Assembly (NCBI GenBank): GCA_030655735.1
Contig: JAUSPK010000026.1
Span: 1-10,351 of the forward strand
DNA: 10,351 bases
Reading direction: 5' to 3'
Origin: Syntrophales bacterium
GTDB taxonomy: Bacteria > Desulfobacterota > Syntrophia > Syntrophales > UBA2210
Below, piece by piece: positions 4,526 to 10,351 of this stretch. The notes under the pieces are model-generated. The model did not search any database. It was not told where the DNA came from and saw only the letters and a program-made list of their open reading frames with translations. Each line of letters starts with the position of its first letter. The stretch's first letter is position 1. A program made the position numbers and the translations under genes.

Positions 4526-5866
4526 TTACAGATATTTCGTTTTTACGTACTCGTTATCCTTTCCTATCTCACAGGAAACCCATTTGATCCGTGGAGGTGA
4601 TTCGGTCATCTTGACAAATCCGGATGTGATAACGTATTTCCCCAGCACCTCATCCTCAACCTCTTTAAATGATTTCCGGATCGCCCATTGCGGGTTCTCC
4701 ACCGTATCCTCAGGCGTCATAACCTTCATGACGATAGGTATACCGCCTCCCCGCCATTTGGATCGTGCCGACTTCAGGGCGTAGGTCAATGCCTTTACGG
4801 TCAGCTCGTCGGCCGTATACTTCATCGTTTCCTTCTCAATTTCCTGGTGTAGCTCCATCGCCTGCTCGATAATATCGGGGATACGGTCCGGCGTATACTT
4901 GAAGTCGTCTTCAAGGTCCCACCTGTTGAGAATCTTCAGCAGGGCGCGAAAATCCTGGTCCCTGGGCGCCGCGATCGCCACCAGGCCATCCTTGCACTTC
5001 CAGTGGCCGTAAGGATACAGGATGAAATCGAGTACGCCGATTCGAGGCCGCGGTTTATCCCAGGTAAAGCCGATGGTAGCAGGAAAACCGGTCATCGATG
5101 AGTAGGAATCCATACCGGCGATGTCGACCATTTGGCCCTCGCCGGTGCCCTGACGATGCAGAAGCGCCATCATTCCGCCCAGGGCCGCAGAGATACCCGT
5201 GACATACCATCCCATCCACATCCCCGCCTTTAAAGGCCAGTTGTACGGTTCCGGTTCGGTGTCAAAGTCCCCGATCTGGGATGACAGGCCGGAGCCGGTC
5301 TGGGTCGTTATATCCGTATCGGGAAGGTTGGCGAACTCCTTGGCCTTCTTCGTATACTGGCCATACGGCGTAATGGGAATGTACACCAGGCCCGGATTCT
5401 TTTCGGAGAGCTGCCGGTATCCGATGCCCCAGGAGTCCATTTTCCCAGCCGGGAAGCTTTCAATCACAACGGCCGCCTTCTGTGCCAGGGCGCCGAAGGT
5501 CTCACGATCCTCCGGGCTGTTTTCGAGATCCAGGGTCATGTACCGTTTGTTCCGCCCCTCCATCATGAAGGGGATGCCGACACCCTTGACGTTTCTGCCG
5601 TAGGGTGTCATCTTCCGGCAGGGATCACCCCCGGCAGGTTCGATCTTTATGACATCCGCTCCGAATTCGGCAAAGAAGCTTGCGGCAACGATCCCTGAGA
5701 AATTCGCCGAGCTGGCATCAAGGACCATGATATCGTCTAGAACCTCGGGGCGTCCCTCAGGCGTCTTGAGTTTTTCAACCGTTTCCTTCCACACCGAGAC
5801 ATTCGCACCAGCACTCGAATATCGCGTATAGACCTTTTCTTTACTTTTCTTTTTGAATAAGCTCAT
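4526..5866 (-). CDS. Family III (CaiB/BaiF-type) CoA-transferase-like protein lacking the catalytic Asp
   Basis: A 446-residue protein with the family III CoA-transferase layout: an N-terminal extension of about 45 residues, a Rossmann-like start (IMVLDASS ... FFAEFGADVIKIE, residues 46-77), then RNKRYMTLDL (105-114), ESFPAGKMDSWGIGY (136-150), and GEGQMVDIAGMDS (242-254). Family members use one conserved Asp, as in a GD-F/S-x-x-G segment, to carry the acyl and CoA intermediates. Ungapped alignment back from the GQ motif puts Trp220 (segment GWYVTG) where the neighbour has Asp191 (GDFVPG). Residues 171-210 also look unlike the usual loop. Its ATG overlaps the previous gene's stop (ATGA, 5863-5866), so the two are translationally coupled and likely partners. 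Benzylsuccinate CoA-transferase BbsEF is a known precedent for a two-gene family III enzyme. This chain may be the structural or substrate-binding subunit. Activity through a different residue cannot be excluded. Acid substrate unknown. Confidence 0.88.
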   Translation of the reverse strand: MSLFKKKSKEKVYTRYSSAGANVSVWKETVEKLKTPEGRPEVLDDIMVLDASSANFSGIVAASFFAEFGADVIKIEPAGGDPCRKMTPYGRNVKGVGIPFMMEGRNKRYMTLDLENSPEDRETFGALAQKAAVVIESFPAGKMDSWGIGYRQLSEKNPGLVYIPITPYGQYTKKAKEFANLPDTDITTQTGSGLSSQIGDFDTEPEPYNWPLKAGMWMGWYVTGISAALGGMMALLHRQGTGEGQMVDIAGMDSYSSMTGFPATIGFTWDKPRPRIGVLDFILYPYGHWKCKDGLVAIAAPRDQDFRALLKILNRWDLEDDFKYTPDRIPDIIEQAMELHQEIEKETMKYTADELTVKALTYALKSARSKWRGGGIPIVMKVMTPEDTVENPQWAIRKSFKEVEDEVLGKYVITSGFVKMTESPPRIKWVSCEIGKDNEYVKTKYL

Positions 5867-7218
5867 CTCTTGACCTCTCTGCCGTAGTTATAGATGGGAT
5901 CCTTATCAAGATTGTAATAGAGCGGCGGTTTCAGCCCCGGTCTGTCATCACCCGTTCCTATAACCTTCTTCTCCTCGAGATCGGCCATCTCCGCTTCCGT
6001 CAGACCGAGGAACTTCATCAGAACAAGCCGGTTGTGATATCCGAGAGGACGGGCCAGCCACTTCGTTCTCGACGGGGTCTTGCTCAGGCGAGCCGAGGGA
6101 CCGGCTATGGCAAGTTCACCGTACATCTCATCGTTGAAAAGGATCACGCTCCCGCGCTCCCGCCGCCATTCATCGTCACAGATCATCCTGTCGGTCGCAA
6201 CCTCGGCGGCGGCAAAGCCCTTGTCATTGGCGAGCCTTACGATCTCATCACAATCCTTCGTCTTGATCCAGTCACCGACGATAGTTCTCAGTGCCTCCGC
6301 GTTTTCCTCTTTCAGGGCCTCAAGATAGTCGGAGAATCGCTTGTCCTTAAGGAGATCTTCCTTCCCCATGACGCCGCAGAGCGCTTCAAACTGTTTCTCG
6401 GTGGCACAGGCCAGCCCCAGAAATTTTCCATCGCGGGCCTTGAAGATAGATGCGGCAACCATCGAGGGGTCGGCATGACCCGTCCGTCCCAGCGCCTCAC
6501 CGGTTACGCTCTTATAGGTAAAGTGACTCAGGGTTCGTATCATCGAATCCGTCTGGGAGAGATCAAGGTACTGTCCCGTGCTGGTCTTGTTCCGGTGATA
6601 GAGGGCCATGAGCAGGACCAGGGCCCCGAGGTTTCCCGGGACAAAGTCGCCCAGATAGTCGGGAAGCTTATAGTATCGTTCCGTGTCCGGGAACCCGTTC
6701 AGGCTCAGCACCCCGCTGGCCGCCTGGGCGAGGAGGTCCCAGCCCGGAAAGTAGCGCATGGGACCGTACTGCCCATAGGTGGAGCAGCTTAGAAAGATGA
6801 GCTTGGGGTTGATCTTGCTGAGGGTCGAATAGCCGACCCCCCAGGCCTCCGCGGTCCCCGGTGCGAAATTCTCAAGGACGATGTCGGCGTCCTTCACCAT
6901 CTTGTAGATCAGTTCCTTCGCCTCCTGACGCTTCAGGTCGAGAGACACAAAATATTTATTCTGGGTCACAAAGTGCCAGATCGGGTTTGAGTGCTTCCAG
7001 TACCTCCCCCAATAGGTGGCCGGTCGCCAGAGGTCTCCATAGAAGGGAAGTTCCAGCTTTATTACCTCGGCTCCATAGGTAGCCAGAATTCTCGACGCCG
7101 TGGGGCCGAAGATCACGTGCGTGAAATCCAGAACCCTGAGGCCCTTAAAAACCTCCGGCTTTTCATTGGTGCCGGCTGGATCGAACAGTTTCGCGGTATA
7201 CGAAAAATAGTCTTCCAT
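5863..7218 (-). CDS. Family III (CaiB/BaiF-type) CoA-transferase, catalytic Asp present
   Basis: A 451-residue CoA-transferase, expected to move CoA from a donor thioester to a carboxylic acid in the cytoplasm. After a 25-residue extension come GLRVLDFTHVIFGPTASRIL (26-45) and YGAEVIKLE (48-56). These are followed by NKYFVSLDL (87-95), ENFAPGTAEAWGVGY (116-130), the NPKLIFLSCSTYGQYGP stretch (137-153), GWDLLAQAASGVLSLNG (159-175), and LGDFVPG (189-195) holding the predicted nucleophile Asp191. GQYLDLSQTDS (215-225) completes the core. The family's usual length is 380-430, so it is slightly long. It begins 3 bases after the livF stop, with its ribosome binding site (GGGGAG) inside livF's end, and overlaps the next CoA-transferase gene by 4 bases. 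Its place inside a Liv operon suggests that it activates the imported compound. Candidate substrates by family are succinate-derived aromatics, carnitine-like acids, oxalate or hydroxy acids. Sequence alone does not choose between them. Confidence 0.92.
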   Translation of the reverse strand: MEDYFSYTAKLFDPAGTNEKPEVFKGLRVLDFTHVIFGPTASRILATYGAEVIKLELPFYGDLWRPATYWGRYWKHSNPIWHFVTQNKYFVSLDLKRQEAKELIYKMVKDADIVLENFAPGTAEAWGVGYSTLSKINPKLIFLSCSTYGQYGPMRYFPGWDLLAQAASGVLSLNGFPDTERYYKLPDYLGDFVPGNLGALVLLMALYHRNKTSTGQYLDLSQTDSMIRTLSHFTYKSVTGEALGRTGHADPSMVAASIFKARDGKFLGLACATEKQFEALCGVMGKEDLLKDKRFSDYLEALKEENAEALRTIVGDWIKTKDCDEIVRLANDKGFAAAEVATDRMICDDEWRRERGSVILFNDEMYGELAIAGPSARLSKTPSRTKWLARPLGYHNRLVLMKFLGLTEAEMADLEEKKVIGTGDDRPGLKPPLYYNLDKDPIYNYGREVKR

Positions 7219-7221
7219 AAT

Positions 7222-7926
7222 TTATCTCCCCAAATATGCCTTCCTCACGAGATCGCTCTTCATGAGATCTTCGGATTTTCCTTCTATGACAACCTTGCCA
7301 TCCTGGATCACATACCCTCTGTCGGCCAGTTGGAGCGCCCTGAGTGCGTTCTGCTCGGGCAGAAGGATCGTAATCCCCTGCTCCCGGAGCTTCCCTAACG
7401 CCGCGAAGACCCCGTCCACGATAACCGGTGCAAGACCGACCGACGGTTCATCAACCATGATGAACTTGGGATGCGACATGAGCCCCCTGCCGATGTTGAG
7501 CATCTGCTGCTCGCCACCGCTGAGGAGCCGAGCCTCCTGGTTGGCTCGAGACTTCAGTATGGGGAAGAGTTCCACTACCCATTCCATGGCCTCATGTCTG
7601 TCTTTCCAGGCATCTCCCGGATAGGCGCCGATGAAAAGGTTTTCCTTCACCGTCAGATAGGGAAACACCCGGTGGCCCTCCGCGATGTGAATGACCCCTT
7701 TTTCGACAATCTCATGGGGGGGCTGCCCCGTAATATCACTGCCCTGGAATACAACCGTCCCTGAAGTTGCCTTCATAACGCCCTGAACAACGTTCAGGAT
7801 CGTACTCTTGCCGGCCCCGTTCGAGCCTAGGAGGGTCACTATCTCGTCAGGCCGTATGTTAAAGCTGACGTCGTGTAGTACGGGAAGGTTCCCGTAGGAT
7901 GCGCAAAGATTTTTTACCTCAAGCAT
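7222..7926 (-). CDS. livF: Liv-type ABC transporter ATP-binding protein LivF
   Basis: A 234-residue ABC ATPase of the branched-chain amino acid transporter group, one of two nucleotide-binding subunits powering uptake at the inner membrane. Walker A GSNGAGKST is at 34-42, the family-typical EGHRVFPYLTVKENL at 83-97, the signature LSGGEQQ at 135-141, Walker B FIMVDEP at 155-161, and the LivF-type PEQNA segment (normally VEQN) at 190-194, in place of the usual switch histidine. Length is normal for LivF. The ATG at 7926 lies within the end of livG (8-base overlap) with GGAGG just upstream. All key motifs are intact, so it should be active. Confidence 0.95.
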   Translation of the reverse strand: MLEVKNLCASYGNLPVLHDVSFNIRPDEIVTLLGSNGAGKSTILNVVQGVMKATSGTVVFQGSDITGQPPHEIVEKGVIHIAEGHRVFPYLTVKENLFIGAYPGDAWKDRHEAMEWVVELFPILKSRANQEARLLSGGEQQMLNIGRGLMSHPKFIMVDEPSVGLAPVIVDGVFAALGKLREQGITILLPEQNALRALQLADRGYVIQDGKVVIEGKSEDLMKSDLVRKAYLGR

Positions 7927-8665
7927 AATTCCTCCACCCCTTACCTAAGTAAGCCTCTACTACCGTGTCGTTATTGACAACCTCATCGGGAGTCCCTTCG
8001 GCGATCTTCTGACCGTACTGGATTACAACAATCCGGTCAGCCGCCTCGACAAGAACCGCCATGACGTGCTCGATCCAGAAAATCGTCAGGTCGAACTGCT
8101 CCTTCGCCTTGAGAACCATCTTGACCGCTGTGCTCGCCTCCCCCGGATTGAGCCCCGCCATGACCTCGTCGATAAAGAGGACCTTCGGCGTAGTGGCTAG
8201 CGCGCGGGCAAGTTCCAGCATCCGCAACTCAAAAAAGGTCAGGTCCCTGGCCAGGATGTTCCGCTTGCTGAAAAGACCGACAAACTCAAGATAGTGGGTA
8301 GCATTACCGGCCGCGTCCTCAAAGCTCTGATTCTGCCGGTTCTTTCCGCACAGACAAGCGGTTATCACGCTCATAAGCGCCGTCAATTCAGGAAAGGGCC
8401 GCGGGATCTGATAGGTCCGGGCAATCCCCTCATGTACCCTCTTATGGGGGGGCATCGCGGTGATATCCGTCCCGTCAAGGATAATCTTACCGGCATCCGC
8501 CTTCAGATATCCGCCCATGACGTTTACCATCGTGGATTTTCCCGCACCGTTGGGCCCGATAAATCCCAGCGTTTCCCCCTTTTTGATAGAGAAGCTCACA
8601 TCATCGATCGCGACAAGACCGCCGAATCGCTTTGTTATATTTGTGCATGTTAGAATTTCCGACAT
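7919..8665 (-). CDS. livG: Liv-type ABC transporter ATP-binding protein LivG
   Basis: A 248-residue ABC ATPase, the second nucleotide-binding subunit of the Liv transporter. Walker A GPNGAGKST is at 37-45, Q-loop Gln86 in ARTYQIPRPF, Walker B VLFIDE at 162-167 followed by VMAGLNP, and the switch His200 in WIEH. The ABC signature, usually LSYG or LSGG followed by a polar residue, reads LTFFELRMLELARAL (142-156), so the glycines are missing. Liv-type ATPases with DEVMAGL after Walker B often have degenerate signatures, so this is probably a subtype feature and not loss of function. The start at 8665 (MSEILTCTNITKRFGG) gives the standard LivG N-terminus and has GGAGG 10 nt upstream. An upstream in-frame ATG at 8749 would overlap livM by 77 bases and add residues unlike the family. 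It starts 7 bases after the livM stop. Confidence 0.94.
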   Translation of the reverse strand: MSEILTCTNITKRFGGLVAIDDVSFSIKKGETLGFIGPNGAGKSTMVNVMGGYLKADAGKIILDGTDITAMPPHKRVHEGIARTYQIPRPFPELTALMSVITACLCGKNRQNQSFEDAAGNATHYLEFVGLFSKRNILARDLTFFELRMLELARALATTPKVLFIDEVMAGLNPGEASTAVKMVLKAKEQFDLTIFWIEHVMAVLVEAADRIVVIQYGQKIAEGTPDEVVNNDTVVEAYLGKGWRNYA

Positions 8666-8672
8666 CGTGTTC

Positions 8673-9719
8673 TTACCTCCGCACATGAATTTGTGGCATG
8701 TATTCCCGGTAGTGCCGCCTACGGTAAAGACCGAATAGCCCCTCTCCACGCGGAAGCACGAAAAGGAGAATCAGAAGTATTATCGGGAAGGCAACAGGTT
8801 GGAAGTCCCCCATGACTCTGATAAGGAACTCCTCAAGAAAGGCGACGAAGTAACCACCGGCAACACATCCGAAGATCTGTGCGCGACCGCCCACCATGAA
8901 GACCAGGAGAATCTTGAGCATATAGGTCATGGGCAGATAGGTAATACCCGAGAAGGTCCCGAAGTAATGGGCCATAAACCACCCCATCACGCCGATCATC
9001 GAAGCGGCGCCGATGAAGGTAAGGATCTTTACCTTGTTGATATTGACCCCGATGCCGTGAGCCACCTCTTCATCGTCGTTGATGGCTGCCATAATCAGCC
9101 CGTATCGTGATTTCAGGACCTTGTTGCAGATCAGCAGGAGGATGACCATAATAAAGGCTGATATATAGGCGGCGGCGAGGAAGTTGAGCTTGGCCCCGCC
9201 GAGGTCGAAAAGCAGCTCGATGCCAAAGAGCCCGACGTCCCCCTTGAAAATCCCCGTCCATATAAACGTAACCTCTAGGAAGACGAGAGGAAGAAGCAGT
9301 GTCAGAAGCACGTAGTACAGACCCTTGGCCATGATTACCAGAGGACTGAAAATAAGCGCGCAAAACGCGGACATAAGAATCGCGAGGGGAAGGGTTAGCC
9401 ATGGGCTCAATCCCATGTGAATGCTGAGGAGTGCCGCCACATACCCCCCGACACCGATAAAGAAGTTGGGGCCGAAGTTGATTCGTCCCGTTCCGACGGT
9501 CATCAGGGCCAGGGGAATGGCGATGGCCGCGTAGATATTGGCCGATACCATCGTATTGACAAGGCCGGGCTGGACAAAGTAGGCGATCGCCGGGAACGCG
9601 ATCAGGGCAATCGTCCAGTAGATGCTGTTCCGCCAGTACCGGGGTTCGACCATCCAGTCCCACTTCTTCCCCCTCCACCGAATAACGATCCGATCTCTTT
9701 TGATTTCAACGTCTACCAT
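8673..9719 (-). CDS. livM: Liv-type ABC transporter permease LivM
   Basis: A 348-residue inner-membrane permease that pairs with LivH. A charged cytoplasmic N-terminus (about residues 1-31) is followed by hydrophobic segments near 33-50, 56-76, 82-102, 106-129, 134-153, 178-198, 231-254, 264-300 and 308-323. Family landmarks are the GRINFGPNFFIGVGGYVAALLS stretch (78-99), the coupling-loop region AAINDDEEVAHGIGVNINKVK (211-231), and MVGGRAQIFGCVAGGYFVAFLEE (275-297). It ends in a basic tail (YRRRHYREYMPQIHVRR). Length is typical. The ATG at 9719 overlaps the end of livH by 7 bases and has AGGAG 9 nt upstream, within livH. No defects are seen. Confidence 0.94.
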   Translation of the reverse strand: MVDVEIKRDRIVIRWRGKKWDWMVEPRYWRNSIYWTIALIAFPAIAYFVQPGLVNTMVSANIYAAIAIPLALMTVGTGRINFGPNFFIGVGGYVAALLSIHMGLSPWLTLPLAILMSAFCALIFSPLVIMAKGLYYVLLTLLLPLVFLEVTFIWTGIFKGDVGLFGIELLFDLGGAKLNFLAAAYISAFIMVILLLICNKVLKSRYGLIMAAINDDEEVAHGIGVNINKVKILTFIGAASMIGVMGWFMAHYFGTFSGITYLPMTYMLKILLVFMVGGRAQIFGCVAGGYFVAFLEEFLIRVMGDFQPVAFPIILLILLFVLPRGEGLFGLYRRRHYREYMPQIHVRR

Positions 9720-10351
9720 AATGATTCACTCCTCGCTATTCCTTGGGGTCGTACTATCAGGATCACCATAACCAAAACCAGAGCCGACAGGTTCATAAAC
9801 CGCGGTTCACCTACCACAAAACACATGAGCGCGTGGTCAAAACCGATCAGAAAGGCCGCGATGATGGTGCCCTTGATATTTCCAAGCCCCCCCAGCACGG
9901 CGATCAGGATCGCGATGGTCATGTACTGCCAGCCCATAGCCGGTTCCACGGTCCAGATCGGCGCTATCAGAAGCGTGGCGACGATGACCGGTAACAGAAC
10001 AAGCATCATGGTTAAGGTATACAGTTTTTCAACGTTAAGCCCCACAAACTGGGAATTTAAGATGTCCTGGGACAGTGCCCTGACGGCGAGACCCGCCTTC
10101 GTTTTGATAAAGAAGAGGGCGAAAAGGCCCGTCATGACAAGGGCTATTACCGATGCCAGGATGAGCTGTTTCGGGGCTACGGCGAGACCAAGCTGCCAGA
10201 TTCCGTCCATCAACGTTGTATCGAGATAGACTCCCTCCTGAATCGGGTAGCGCCACGCGGCCAACTGGTCGACGATAAGGGCAACCAGAAGAAGCCCCGT
10301 CAGCAGCGTCATCTCATCATCCATATACCGTTTAACCATGAAGGTATAGAT
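9713..10351 (-). CDS. livH: Liv-type ABC transporter permease LivH, C-terminal part (5' end outside window)
   Basis: The last 212 codons of a LivH-type permease. The reading frame continues without a stop to the right edge, and four codons (IYTF) precede the first visible ATG at 10339, so that ATG is internal. LivH proteins are usually about 290-300 residues, so roughly 80-90 residues are missing. Visible landmarks are the conserved loop KTKAGLAVRALSQDILNSQFVGLNVEKLYTLT (the family pattern of R-A-x-x-x-D followed by G-I/L-N), the membrane segment VILLVPV-like region after it, and AVLGGLGNIKGTIIAAFLIG near the C-terminus with the GG-x-G-x-x-x-G pattern of the permease coupling region. It ends RPQGIARSESLW and overlaps livM by 7 bases. 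It is the first gene of the operon that can be seen; its promoter lies outside the window. Confidence 0.93.
   Translation of the reverse strand: MYTFMVKRYMDDEMTLLTGLLLVALIVDQLAAWRYPIQEGVYLDTTLMDGIWQLGLAVAPKQLILASVIALVMTGLFALFFIKTKAGLAVRALSQDILNSQFVGLNVEKLYTLTMMLVLLPVIVATLLIAPIWTVEPAMGWQYMTIAILIAVLGGLGNIKGTIIAAFLIGFDHALMCFVVGEPRFMNLSALVLVMVILIVRPQGIARSESLW

Overview
The window is a single minus-strand block, read from right to left, that looks like a transport-and-activation locus for an organic acid. In order of transcription it holds: the 3' part of a LivH-type permease (cut by the right edge), a LivM-type permease, the LivG and LivF ATPases, two adjacent family III (CaiB/BaiF-type) CoA-transferases, and a tandem array of LivJ/LivK-type periplasmic substrate-binding proteins. 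Two binding proteins are complete (SBP1 and SBP2). A third (SBP3) is cut by the left edge after about 31 codons. The Liv genes and CoA-transferases are packed with overlaps or gaps of only a few bases, so they form one operon. No credible plus-strand gene was found, and no tRNA, rRNA, CRISPR array or insertion sequence.

The right part (4526-10351) is the operon proper. The left part (1-4525) is the binding-protein array, with gene-free spacers of about 400 to 740 bases. SBP1 and SBP2 are each followed by a strong intrinsic terminator. SBP2 and SBP3 are each preceded by a similar long leader (about 350 nt) with a matching predicted sigma70-type promoter. The array therefore appears to have grown by duplicating a whole promoter-leader-gene-terminator cassette. 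SBP1 lies nearest the operon, has a diverged leader and no recognisable promoter, and probably depends on read-through from the CoA-transferase genes.

The probable scheme is as follows. The binding proteins capture related ligands in the periplasm, LivHMGF imports them, and the CoA-transferase pair activates the imported carboxylic acid by moving CoA from a donor thioester. One CoA-transferase keeps the family's catalytic aspartate. The other has tryptophan at the aligned position, so the pair may be a heteromer with one catalytic and one non-catalytic chain. The substrate cannot be read from the sequence. Aromatic or other hydrocarbon-derived acids are plausible from general context only.

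The organism is a Gram-negative bacterium, judged from the Sec-type signal peptides and periplasmic binding proteins, with moderate-to-high G+C. Liv-type transport combined with family III CoA-transferases and expanded binding proteins fits anaerobic Desulfobacterota or Syntrophia-like bacteria, but this taxonomic placement is a weak inference.
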